Source of the DNA: Streptococcus sp.
GTDB lineage: Bacteria > Bacillota > Bacilli > Lactobacillales > Streptococcaceae
DNA length: 6,067 bases
NCBI GenBank assembly: GCA_030825825.1
Contig: JAPJPE010000044.1
Span: forward strand, 1 to 6,067
Direction: 5' to 3'
Part shown: piece by piece, positions 1 through 5,957 of the stretch
Numbering within the stretch: position 1 is the stretch's first letter
How the letters are laid out: the number at the start of each line of letters is the position of its first letter
Notes under the pieces: model-generated
Told to the model about the DNA's origin: nothing
Seen by the model: the letters and a program-made list of their open reading frames with translations, nothing else
Database searches by the model: none
Translations under genes and position numbers: made by a program

Positions 1-127
1 TCACAAGTCCCATGATTCTTGGAGGAATGAGATTTAAAAAACTAACCAAGATCAAAGACCCTATCCCGATGAAGTAACGCTTCTTCTCTAATTTAAAAAA
101 CCAAGATAATTTCCCTAACAGATGCAT
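1..127 (-). CDS. ABC exporter half-transporter (permease-ATPase), N-terminal fragment
   Basis: This is the first 42 codons of a gene that continues past the left edge. The ATG at 125-127 is preceded by AAGGGG (135-140) at a 7-base distance, and it starts one base after the mmcQ stop, so the two are probably translationally coupled. The visible protein has an amphipathic start with WFFKLEKKRYFIG, followed by a hydrophobic stretch ending in NLIPPRIMGLV. This layout (basic pre-helix, first transmembrane helix, then a PP..MG motif) is typical of the first transmembrane domain of bacterial multidrug/lipid exporters of the YheI/MdlA/LmrC type, which usually act as heterodimers with the next gene. 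No nucleotide-binding domain is visible in the window, so the family call rests only on the N-terminal pattern; the substrate is unknown. Confidence 0.72.
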   Translation of the reverse strand, partial: MHLLGKLSWFFKLEKKRYFIGIGSLILVSFLNLIPPRIMGLV

Positions 128-140
128 CTTATTTCCCCTT
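128..140 (-). promoter_or_regulatory. Ribosome binding site of the ABC exporter gene
   Basis: On the minus strand AAGGGG (135-140) lies 7 bases before the ATG at 127. It sits inside the last codons and stop of the mmcQ-like gene. It supports the start chosen for the exporter, which does not appear as a long open frame because it is cut by the window edge. Confidence 0.7.
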
Positions 141-812
141 TTTGGTGAGCCGCCAGCTACTATCCACTAGAGCAAACAACTCCTCATCAGCAATTATTCC
201 ATCAAGCGGGATACTCAGCCAATATTTTTTATTCATATGAAAAGCTGGATAAATCCCCTTTTGTTGAACGAACTGTGCTACTTGATCAGACTTGACATTC
301 AAAACTTCTATTTTCCCTGACTTGCCAGCATCCAGTTTGTTCCAATCAATGGTCATAAAAACACCATACCACTTGAGGGTGTCTCGGTGGCGAATCGCAC
401 CCGACTCAGGAGACCTTTCCCACAAATATTCAATCGTTCCTTGATAGTGTAGGGAAATATAGGCCATGAGACGCTTGGTTTGAGGATAGAGAAAATCTTC
501 TACCTCAAAACAAGCTTGGCGGATCCTTGCAAGACTTTCTTGACAGGCTTCTCTGACTTGGCCAACGAAATTTCCTTGTAGCTGTTCCAGATGGATCTGG
601 ATATACTCGTCCCCTGTATCCTGATCATAGACCCGAAAGGAAATCTTCTGGTCGCAGACTCGGAACTTTAAGAGAAATGTGCCCGAAAAGACGGGACACT
701 GATACTCATAGCCTGCCTCTATTTTCTCAAAACCATAAGCCATTCCCTTTTCTGGATGAAAAGTGTAGCGGTCAAAATAATTCTCTAAAAACAATTTCTC
801 TCCCTTATTCAT
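129..812 (-). CDS. MmcQ/YjbR family protein
   Basis: The product is a 227-residue soluble protein when started at the ATG at 810-812. Its C-terminal half (about residues 105-222) carries the MmcQ/YjbR (CyaY-like fold) pattern: WYGVF (149-153), a charged stretch, GIYPAFHMNKKYWLSI (186-201), then LDG.I.DEELFALVDSSW (203-220). The N-terminal 100 residues (LFLENYF, GQVREAC) are an extension found in streptococcal members. The family is often labelled DNA-binding on structural grounds; the biological role is unknown. No signal peptide or membrane helix is seen. The start is uncertain: no Shine-Dalgarno precedes the ATG, and the same frame is open upstream through a TTG at 846-848 (239 residues) all the way to the cutC stop at 897-899. 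I prefer the ATG because residues before it look non-conserved. The gene sits between cutC and an ABC exporter in one direction. Confidence 0.75.
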   Translation of the reverse strand: MNKGEKLFLENYFDRYTFHPEKGMAYGFEKIEAGYEYQCPVFSGTFLLKFRVCDQKISFRVYDQDTGDEYIQIHLEQLQGNFVGQVREACQESLARIRQACFEVEDFLYPQTKRLMAYISLHYQGTIEYLWERSPESGAIRHRDTLKWYGVFMTIDWNKLDAGKSGKIEVLNVKSDQVAQFVQQKGIYPAFHMNKKYWLSIPLDGIIADEELFALVDSSWRLTKKGK

Positions 813-896
813 TTTTGCACTAGAAGAGGCTGGGAACAACGTACCCAACCTTGATAACGGATCCTCAAAACTACATAAAGCAGTGATCGTTTCTTT

Positions 897-1532
897 TTAA
901 AACACGATGCGTGTGCCATGCAGTTGACAAACGTCCAATTGTTCCAAAAAAAGTGCACGATTTTCTACCGTCACACCTCCACCTGGCAAGATCTGAATCT
1001 TTCCCTTAGCCGCAGCTAATAAACGATGGTAATGTTCAAAACGTTGCTCTAGTGTAGCACCTGGACTTCCAGCTCGTGTTAAAATGCGGGCTACACCCTG
1101 ATCAGAAAGCCACTCAATCGCTTCTAGCTGATCTGTATGAGCTAACTCATCAAAAGCCATATGAAAGACAACCTCTGCCTCTCCACAGGCTGCTAGTAAA
1201 AGCTGCATGACCCTCTGGTCCAACTTTCGATCGCTCGTCAGCGCACCCAGCACAAAACAAGTAACCCCTATTTCCTTCGCAGCCCGAATATCCGTTAGCA
1301 TAGCTTGGACTTCAAGATCTGTGTAGACAAAGTCTCCACCACGGGACCGGATAATGACACAAAGACCCACTGACTTCTCTTCTGTCAGTTTGATTGCTTC
1401 CTTGATCACCCCTAAGCTCGGTGTGGTCCCGCCTACTGCCAGGTTGTCGCACAGTTCAATGCGACTTGCCCCAGCAGCAATCGCCTTATCAATAAACGTT
1501 AAATTCTCTGCACAAAATTCAAAGATAAGCAT
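897..1532 (-). CDS. cutC: CutC family protein (putative copper homeostasis)
   Basis: The product is a 211-residue cytoplasmic TIM-barrel protein of the CutC family. Visible family blocks in order are FCAEN (6-10), GASRIELCDNL..GGTTPSLGVI (21-43), IIRSRGGDFVY (60-70), FVLGALT (93-99), FHMAFDE (123-129), ILTRAGSPG (150-158), ILPGGGVT (181-188) and a terminal LHGTRIV. The family was linked to copper tolerance in E. coli and Enterococcus, but its biochemical activity is unsettled, so the copper label should be read as a family name. It is about 37 residues shorter than E. coli CutC (248); the missing part is the C-terminal extension and this length is usual for streptococcal forms. The ATG at 1530-1532 has GGAG (1538-1541) 5 bases upstream, and follows the ypmS stop by 21 bases, suggesting cotranscription. 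Where E. coli has FHRAFD this protein has Met at residue 125. Confidence 0.92.
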   Translation of the reverse strand: MLIFEFCAENLTFIDKAIAAGASRIELCDNLAVGGTTPSLGVIKEAIKLTEEKSVGLCVIIRSRGGDFVYTDLEVQAMLTDIRAAKEIGVTCFVLGALTSDRKLDQRVMQLLLAACGEAEVVFHMAFDELAHTDQLEAIEWLSDQGVARILTRAGSPGATLEQRFEHYHRLLAAAKGKIQILPGGGVTVENRALFLEQLDVCQLHGTRIVF

Positions 1533-1553
1533 GACAACTCCATTTTTATAGTC

Positions 1554-2156
1554 TTAAAATAAGGAGATACTAACCGTCACCTTGGCATTGCCATTTTCTA
1601 CTCTCGCTTTTGAGATACTATAACCTGCTTGAGGGATCTCAAGCGTAATCTGATCACCATTCACTGTGAAGCCGCCTCCATTTTGATTGGATTGATCCTT
1701 CAAATAGTTGAGAACCAAGGATTTTGGAATCGGCATTTTCCCTAATTTAGCAGCTGTCACAGTCAAATTCATGACATTGTTTTCAACTTGACCTGTCATG
1801 GTTAAATCTAGATAGCTATCGACTGGCCCTAAGGAAACCGGAATTTTGACGTGAAGGTCATTGCCATCCATTCCTAGTGCCATCTTTTGAAAGTCAGAAT
1901 TGTCAAGAGCAGATCCAGCACTTGTTTTGACGACTTGACTCAATTGCACAGAATTGAGACTCAGCTCAGTAGAAAGACCCTCCGTACTCACAGAGGCATT
2001 TGAAACCGCATTTTGGGCCAGTTCAATAAAAGAGCTCCCTGCCTGCACATTTCTCAGCTGCTCCCCTTCAGGGATGGATCCAGGAACCAACAGGATCACT
2101 AATAAAATAAATAAAACGATCACCATGCCAATCAGGCGTCTCATCCACTTAAACAT
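1554..2156 (-). CDS. ypmS: YpmS family (DUF2140) membrane-anchored protein
   Basis: The product is 200 residues with the start at the ATG at 2154-2156, which has a strong GGAGGA (2161-2166) four bases upstream; an in-frame TTG at 2205-2207 would add 17 polar residues before the membrane helix and has no better support. Residues 2-7 are basic (KWMRR) and residues 8-24 form one hydrophobic helix without a lipobox, so the protein is probably anchored in the membrane with the rest outside. The outer part is beta-rich and ends with the family signature: a VDSYLDLTMTG strand region (112-122), LGKMPIPKSLVLNYL (138-152), then a short strand-rich tail. This resembles Bacillus YpmS, a protein of unknown function. 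It is the first gene of the left-hand unit, behind its own likely promoter, and is followed closely by cutC. Confidence 0.78.
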   Translation of the reverse strand: MFKWMRRLIGMVIVLFILLVILLVPGSIPEGEQLRNVQAGSSFIELAQNAVSNASVSTEGLSTELSLNSVQLSQVVKTSAGSALDNSDFQKMALGMDGNDLHVKIPVSLGPVDSYLDLTMTGQVENNVMNLTVTAAKLGKMPIPKSLVLNYLKDQSNQNGGGFTVNGDQITLEIPQAGYSISKARVENGNAKVTVSISLF

Positions 2157-2166
2157 CTGCTCCTCC
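2157..2166 (-). promoter_or_regulatory. Ribosome binding site that fixes the ypmS start
   Basis: Minus-strand GGAGGA (2161-2166) followed by GCAG and the ATG at 2156. Its strength and spacing argue for the 200-residue product over the longer TTG-started reading. Confidence 0.75.
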
Positions 2167-2189
2167 AATACGTGAAAAGTTGTATCCTT

Positions 2190-2218
2190 ATTGTACCTTA
2201 AATCCAAAGAAATTGCGA
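2190..2218 (-). promoter_or_regulatory. Candidate sigma-A promoter for ypmS-cutC-mmcQ-exporter
   Basis: On the minus strand TACAAT (2190-2195) matches the -10 consensus at five of six positions. A poor -35 candidate, TCGCAA (2213-2218), lies 17 bases upstream (three of six matches). Transcription would begin about 25 bases before the ypmS ribosome site. The location just past the terminator of the nucleoside-transporter operon fits a new transcription unit. The -10 is convincing by eye, the -35 weak; an activator or tolerance of weak -35 boxes is possible. Confidence 0.45.
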
Positions 2219-2230
2219 CTAAGAGGGGCC

Positions 2231-2269
2231 TTTAGAAAGCAAAAGAGACCGAGGAAACCTCGCATCTCT
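2231..2269 (-). terminator. Intrinsic terminator of the nucleoside-transporter operon
   Basis: In the minus-strand RNA, AGAGA and CGAGG pair with CCUCG and UCUCU around a UUU loop, with a small internal loop (UG against G). The right arm is followed directly by UUUGCUUUCU. The hairpin begins 7 bases after the nupC stop, and the next gene has its own promoter. On the plus strand no T run follows, so it should work in one direction only. Confidence 0.82.
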
Positions 2270-2276
2270 CTGTGCA

Positions 2277-3233
2277 TTATTTCGATTTAATGTAGTTAAC
2301 ACCATCTGCTTTTGGTGCAACTGCTTGTCCGAAGAAGGCTGCCAAGACAACCATGGTCAAGACGTAAGGCGCAATTTGCAAGTAGATGGATGGGATACCT
2401 TTAAGCAAAGGCAATTGATTACCGATAACTGCCAAACTTTGTGAAGCTCCAAAGAAGAGACTAGCCAACATAGCACCGATTGGGTTCCATTTCCCGAAAA
2501 TCATGGCCGCAAGGGCGATAAATCCAGGACCTACAATAGTCGTTACCGCAAAGTTAACAGAAACTGACTGAGCGTATATGGCTCCTCCGATACCTGCTAG
2601 GGCACCTGAGATCATGACTCCTAAGTAGCGCATTTTATAAACATTGATTCCCAATGTATCTGCTGCTTGTGGGTGCTCCCCAACTGAACGAAGACGCAAA
2701 CCAAATTTCGTCTTGAACATGACGAACCAAGCAAAGAATGAGAAGAGAATTGCAACCCAGCCGATGATGCTGGCATTGTTGAAGAAAATATCCCCAATCA
2801 CCGGAATTTTAGATAAGACCGGAATAGATGTCTTCCCAAAGGCAACTTTGATATTATCAGTTTGTCCCTTGTTGTACATTGCTTTAACTAGAAAGACGGC
2901 TAATGGAGGGGCCATCAAGTTCAATACTGTACCTGAAACGATATGGTCAGCACGGAAATGAATCGTTGCCACCGCGTGGATCAAGGAGAAAATTACTCCG
3001 ATTCCTGCAGCAACAATCAAGGACAACCATGGTGTCAAATTCCCTAAGGTAGGCTCAAAAGTCAAGTTAAAGATAATTCCTGAGAAGGCTCCCATAACCA
3101 TGATTCCTTCAAGGCCAACGTTAACAACCCCAGCGTGTTCTGAGTATGCTCCTCCGATACTTGTGAAGATCAGCGGCGCCGCATACACAATCATAGAGGA
3201 AACAAGAATACTTAAAATCGTTACAATACTCAT
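2277..3233 (-). CDS. nupC: Nucleoside ABC transporter permease NupC
   Basis: The product is a 318-residue polytopic membrane protein of the BPD_transp_2 (branched-chain amino acid/ribose/BMP-type) permease family, the second membrane subunit of the importer. Family marks are HAGVVNVGLEGIMVMGAF (33-50), the cytoplasmic coupling segment FGLRLRSVGEHPQAADTLGI (177-196) that contacts the ATPase, SGALAGIGGAIY (209-220) and GFIALAAMIFGKWNPIGA (237-254). I count about eight hydrophobic segments, the first starting at residue 5. The ATG at 3231-3233 shares one base with the nupB stop (TAATG on the minus strand), and AAGGAGG (3243-3249) lies 9 bases upstream within nupB, so translation is probably coupled. 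By homology to Lactococcus BmpA-NupABC and streptococcal PnrA/Rns systems, the transporter would import purine and pyrimidine nucleosides; the exact substrate range is inference. Confidence 0.93.
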   Translation of the reverse strand: MSIVTILSILVSSMIVYAAPLIFTSIGGAYSEHAGVVNVGLEGIMVMGAFSGIIFNLTFEPTLGNLTPWLSLIVAAGIGVIFSLIHAVATIHFRADHIVSGTVLNLMAPPLAVFLVKAMYNKGQTDNIKVAFGKTSIPVLSKIPVIGDIFFNNASIIGWVAILFSFFAWFVMFKTKFGLRLRSVGEHPQAADTLGINVYKMRYLGVMISGALAGIGGAIYAQSVSVNFAVTTIVGPGFIALAAMIFGKWNPIGAMLASLFFGASQSLAVIGNQLPLLKGIPSIYLQIAPYVLTMVVLAAFFGQAVAPKADGVNYIKSK

Positions 3234-3249
3234 TAGTTTGCTCCTCCTT
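3231..3249 (-). promoter_or_regulatory. nupB-nupC coupling junction with ribosome binding site
   Basis: The minus strand reads AAGGAGGAG (3241-3249), then CAAACTA, then ATG, with the nupB stop TAA (3233-3235) overlapping the ATG by one base. This is a stop-start arrangement allowing re-initiation and equal production of the two membrane subunits. Confidence 0.8.
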
Positions 3250-4294
3250 TTTTAGCTGATCGCATCGAGATCATCTTTTCGATAATGTAGTGGGCACATA
3301 CGAAGAAGATAATAGATGCTGTCACAATTTGAACGACTTCTTCAGGGATGGCAGCTGGCTTCATACCAACTCCCCCAATTTGAAGGGCTCCAAACAAGAA
3401 GGCAGCAAATGGAATACCAATTGGTGAATTCATCGCAAGAAGGGCAACGGCCATTCCGTTAAATCCAACACTCATTGAGCTAGTTTGAACATAGACATTT
3501 GAGTAAATACCCAGACCTTCTGCTACTCCACCGATACCAGCAAGAGCACCAGAAATGATCATAGAAAGGATAATGGTCCGTTTTGCAGACATCCCTGCGT
3601 ATTCTGCCGCATTCGCATTGAGACCAACGGCACGGATTTCAAAACCAAGTGTTGTTTTCTTCATCAAGAACCAGATGACTACCACTGCGATGATGGCAAA
3701 GAAAATCCCGATGTTCATTTGTGATTTGTCCGTCAAATTACGCAACCACTCCGTCTGGTAGACAGCATTTGCTCCCACATCAATGGTTGAGTCCTTGTTT
3801 TTCATCAAGGAAGCTGGGAAGCTATGGATCAAGGCATTCCCACCATAGAGAACAATGTAGTTCATCATAATAGTGATGATGACCTCACTGGTTCCGAGAT
3901 AGGCACGAAGGAAACCTGGAATCGCTCCAATAAATCCACCTGCGATAGCCGCAATCAAAACGGTCATCGGAATCATCAGTAAGCGAGGCATATTTGGGAA
4001 GGAAAGGGCAAACCAAGTCGCCATGATCCATCCTGCAAAAGCCTGACCAGGAAGTCCAACGTTAAAGAAACCGGCCCGGCTGGCTACTGAAAACCCAAGA
4101 GCAACTAAAATCAATGGCCCCATAGCACGGGAAATATTACCCCAACTCTTAATCGAACCAAAGGCTTTCTTAAACAGCAATTCATATCCCCAAAGGGCAT
4201 CATAGCTGAAGGCCCACATAATAATGGCACCTAGGACCAATCCTAAAAGGACAGACACCAATGGAACAGCAATTTGTTTTAAATTCTTATTCAT
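3233..4294 (-). CDS. nupB: Nucleoside ABC transporter permease NupB
   Basis: The product is a 353-residue membrane protein of the BPD_transp_2 family, the larger of the two permeases. It starts with a single long helix (8-30), then SRAGFFNVGLPGQAFAGW (72-89), GTSEVIITIMMNYIVLYGGN (134-153), the ATPase-coupling segment LGFEIRAVGLNANAAEYAGM (216-235), SGALAGIGGVAEG (248-260) and SVGFNGMAVALLA (275-287), and a final helix about 318-338 with a basic tail. A soluble loop lies about 163-193. Length and motifs match YufP/NupB-type proteins, which run longer than their NupC partner. The ATG at 4292-4294 overlaps the nupA end by 8 bases (ATGAATAA), with AAGGAGG (4304-4310) 9 bases upstream. Together with NupC it would form the pore of the importer. 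It is intact and unremarkable for its family. Confidence 0.93.
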   Translation of the reverse strand: MNKNLKQIAVPLVSVLLGLVLGAIIMWAFSYDALWGYELLFKKAFGSIKSWGNISRAMGPLILVALGFSVASRAGFFNVGLPGQAFAGWIMATWFALSFPNMPRLLMIPMTVLIAAIAGGFIGAIPGFLRAYLGTSEVIITIMMNYIVLYGGNALIHSFPASLMKNKDSTIDVGANAVYQTEWLRNLTDKSQMNIGIFFAIIAVVVIWFLMKKTTLGFEIRAVGLNANAAEYAGMSAKRTIILSMIISGALAGIGGVAEGLGIYSNVYVQTSSMSVGFNGMAVALLAMNSPIGIPFAAFLFGALQIGGVGMKPAAIPEEVVQIVTASIIFFVCAHYIIEKMISMRSAKKGGAN

Positions 4295-4310
4295 TTGATG
4301 CTCCCTCCTT
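4287..4310 (-). promoter_or_regulatory. nupA-nupB coupling junction with ribosome binding site
   Basis: AAGGAGG (4304-4310, minus strand) precedes the nupB ATG (4292-4294) by 9 bases, all within nupA codons. The two reading frames overlap by 8 bases, ending at the nupA TAA (4287-4289). This supports the chosen nupB start and translational coupling. Confidence 0.78.
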
Positions 4311-5822
4311 TACTTGTCCACCTGCCATGAGGATTCCAAGTTCTTGCTTATTCGTCGTTTCTGGGGTTACGATCCCTTGGATCTTCCCATCATGAATAAC
4401 CGCAATACGGTCAGAAACATTCAAAATTTCATCTAATTCAAAGCTGACAACCAGAACGGCTTTTCCATTATCCCGTTCTTGAATCAAACGTTTGTGGATA
4501 TATTCAATCGCTCCGACGTCCAAACCACGAGTCGGCTGGCTGACGATCAAGAGATCTGGATCGCGATCGATTTCCCGAGCGATAATGGCTTTTTGCTGGT
4601 TTCCTCCAGAGAGAGCCTTAGCTGGTACCACTTCACTAGCTGCACGAACGTCAAACTCTTCCATCAACTTCTTGGCATAAGAGGTAATATTTGGATAATT
4701 CAAAATACCATTCTTGCTAAGAGGTTCTTTATAGTAAGTTTGAAGAGCAATGTTTTCAGAGATCATCATATCAAGGACCAAACCATCACGATGACGGTCT
4801 TCAGGGACGTGCCCTACCTTCATTTCTGTGATTTGACGTGGGCGAAGTCCTACAACATCCTTGCCTTTAATCTTGATTGAACCGGATTTTACCTTCCGTA
4901 GACCTGTAATGGCTTGGATCAACTCAGATTGACCATTTCCATCAATCCCTGCGATCCCAACGATTTCACCAGCACGAAGTTCTAAGGAAAGATTCTTAAC
5001 AGCTGGGACTCCCCGATTTTCATTCACGACCAAGTTTTCGATCGATAAGACCACTTCTTTTGGTTCAGAAGGACCTTTTTCAGTCTTAAAGGAAACAGAA
5101 CGACCGACCATCATTTCGGCCAAGTCTTGGTTGGTTGCTCCACCAATCTCGACTGTTTCAATAGATTTCCCACGACGGATAACCGTTACGCGGTCAGAAA
5201 CAGCACGGATTTCATCCAACTTGTGCGTAATCAAGATGATTGATTTTCCTTCATTCGCCAAGTTCTTCATGATTGTCATCAATTCTTCGATTTCAGCTGG
5301 TGTCAACACTGCAGTTGGTTCATCGAAGATTAGGATGTCGGCTCCACGATAAAGCGTCTTTAAGATTTCCACACGTTGTTGCGCACCAACGGAAATATCC
5401 TCAACTTTAGCATTTGGATCTACTGCCAAGCCATATTTTTTAGACAATTCAAGGATATCTTGACCGGCTTTTTTAAGGTCCAAAATACCATGCTTCGTGG
5501 TTTCAGAACCAAGGATGATATTTTCAACAACAGTGAAGGCTTCAACCAACATAAAGTGTTGATGCACCATTCCAATTCCTAAAGAAGCTGCTTTTGAAGG
5601 TGAGTCTAGGTTAACAGTATTTCCATTTACCACAATGTCTCCGCTTGTTGGTTCCAACAAACCAGCCAGCATATTCATCAGGGTAGATTTACCTGCACCA
5701 TTTTCTCCAAGAAGTGCATGGATTTCACCTTTGCGCAACTGAAGATTAATCTTATCATTTGCTACAAAGTCACCAAATTTTTTGGTAATCTCACGCATTT
5801 CGATGACATATTCGTGTGTCAT
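4287..5822 (-). CDS. nupA: Nucleoside ABC transporter ATPase NupA (two nucleotide-binding domains)
   Basis: The product is a 511-residue cytoplasmic ATPase with two fused ABC domains. Domain one (about 6-245) has Walker A GENGAGKST (39-47), Q-loop Gln88 (VHQHF), signature SVGAQQR (144-150), Walker B DILIFDEPT (162-170) and His200. Domain two (about 258-500) has a lysine-less P-loop AGIDGNGQSE (291-300), a canonical signature LSGGNQQK (404-411), a changed Walker B LLIVSQPTRGLD (424-435, Gln429 where the catalytic Glu sits) and Ser460 in place of the switch His. One intact and one degenerate ATP site is the normal state of RbsA/YufO-type ATPases, so this is not decay. The ATG at 5820-5822 has AAAGGA (5833-5838) 10 bases upstream. 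It energises NupB-NupC. The spacer to bmpA holds three hairpins that may lower its expression relative to the binding protein. Confidence 0.94.
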   Translation of the reverse strand: MTHEYVIEMREITKKFGDFVANDKINLQLRKGEIHALLGENGAGKSTLMNMLAGLLEPTSGDIVVNGNTVNLDSPSKAASLGIGMVHQHFMLVEAFTVVENIILGSETTKHGILDLKKAGQDILELSKKYGLAVDPNAKVEDISVGAQQRVEILKTLYRGADILIFDEPTAVLTPAEIEELMTIMKNLANEGKSIILITHKLDEIRAVSDRVTVIRRGKSIETVEIGGATNQDLAEMMVGRSVSFKTEKGPSEPKEVVLSIENLVVNENRGVPAVKNLSLELRAGEIVGIAGIDGNGQSELIQAITGLRKVKSGSIKIKGKDVVGLRPRQITEMKVGHVPEDRHRDGLVLDMMISENIALQTYYKEPLSKNGILNYPNITSYAKKLMEEFDVRAASEVVPAKALSGGNQQKAIIAREIDRDPDLLIVSQPTRGLDVGAIEYIHKRLIQERDNGKAVLVVSFELDEILNVSDRIAVIHDGKIQGIVTPETTNKQELGILMAGGQVKEGASNE

Positions 5823-5838
5823 GTGGGGTGTTTCCTTT
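5823..5838 (-). promoter_or_regulatory. Ribosome binding site of nupA
   Basis: Minus-strand AAAGGA (5833-5838), 10 bases before the ATG at 5822. It is weaker and further away than the sites of nupB and nupC, which may make nupA initiation the limiting step for the coupled nupABC set. Confidence 0.6.
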
Positions 5839-5858
5839 CAAATCAATTTTTATTTCAA

Positions 5859-5889
5859 TAAAACCTATTAGGACAGCTAATAGATTTTA
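5859..5889 (-). repeat. Inverted repeat (13-bp hairpin) in the nupA leader
   Basis: Arms 5859-5871 and 5877-5889 pair over 13 positions around a 5-base loop (CUGUC in the minus-strand RNA). All pairs are Watson-Crick except one G-U. It is A/T-rich and followed by UUGAAAUAAAAAUUG, not by a clean U run. Its 3' edge lies about 20 bases before the nupA ribosome site, so it leaves that site free. It could be a 5' stabilising structure of a processed nupABC transcript, or an operator. Confidence 0.6.
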
Positions 5890-5890
5890 C

Positions 5891-5908
5891 TGAGACAAAA
5901 ATGTCTCA
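5891..5908. repeat. Perfect 18-base inverted repeat TGAGACA-N4-TGTCTCA
   Basis: TGAGACA (5891-5897) and TGTCTCA (5902-5908) are exact reverse complements around four A bases on the plus strand. It lies just one base from the hairpin at 5859-5889. It may be a small RNA hairpin (7 bp, UUUU loop in the transcript) or a binding site for a dimeric regulator; the sequence alone does not decide. Confidence 0.55.
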
Positions 5909-5911
5909 ATT

Positions 5912-5948
5912 TATTAAAAGGAACGGCCCTTGAAGGTCGGGCCGATCC
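5912..5948 (-). terminator. Terminator-like hairpin after bmpA (probable partial terminator or mRNA 3'-end stabiliser)
   Basis: In the minus-strand RNA GGA-U-CGGCCC pairs with GGGCCG-U-UCC around a 9-base loop, nine base pairs with one U-U mismatch (arms 5939-5948 and 5920-5929). UUUUAAUAAAUU follows the right arm. The hairpin begins 9 bases after the bmpA stop. The GC-rich stem plus short U run looks like an intrinsic terminator, but nupABC lie downstream with no strong promoter of their own, so leaky termination or a stabilising 3' end for bmpA mRNA is more likely. Confidence 0.62.
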
Positions 5949-5957
5949 AATCAATGA

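Noticed and set aside
902..914. Small inverted repeat ACACG-ATG-CGTGT at the 3' end of cutC, followed by TTTT on the minus strand, as a terminator
   Set aside because: The stem is only 5 bp with a 3-base loop, encodes the conserved HGTRIVF tail, and the U run is broken by AAAAAG. Too weak to call.
2205..2207. TTG start giving a 217-residue YpmS
   Set aside because: The internal ATG at 2156 has a strong GGAGGA at proper spacing and places the basic residues directly before the membrane helix. The TTG also overlaps the expected transcription start region just 10 bases from the -10 box.
4479..4880. A 133-codon open frame on the plus strand inside nupA, and several shorter plus-strand frames inside nupB, nupC, ypmS and cutC
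   Set aside because: They lie antisense to clearly conserved genes, have no family motifs, and no promoter or ribosome site was seen. They are shadows of the real reading frames.
4287..5822. Second ATP-binding domain of NupA lacks the Walker A Lys, the catalytic Glu and the switch His, suggesting a damaged gene
   Set aside because: Asymmetric ATP sites are normal for this double-domain ATPase family (RbsA/YufO type), and the signature LSGGNQQK is intact.
5876..5915. Internal promoter for nupABC (TTGAGA with TAAAAT on the minus strand)
   Set aside because: The spacing is only 14 bases and the elements lie within the palindrome; no acceptable -35/-10 pair at 16-18 bases was found.
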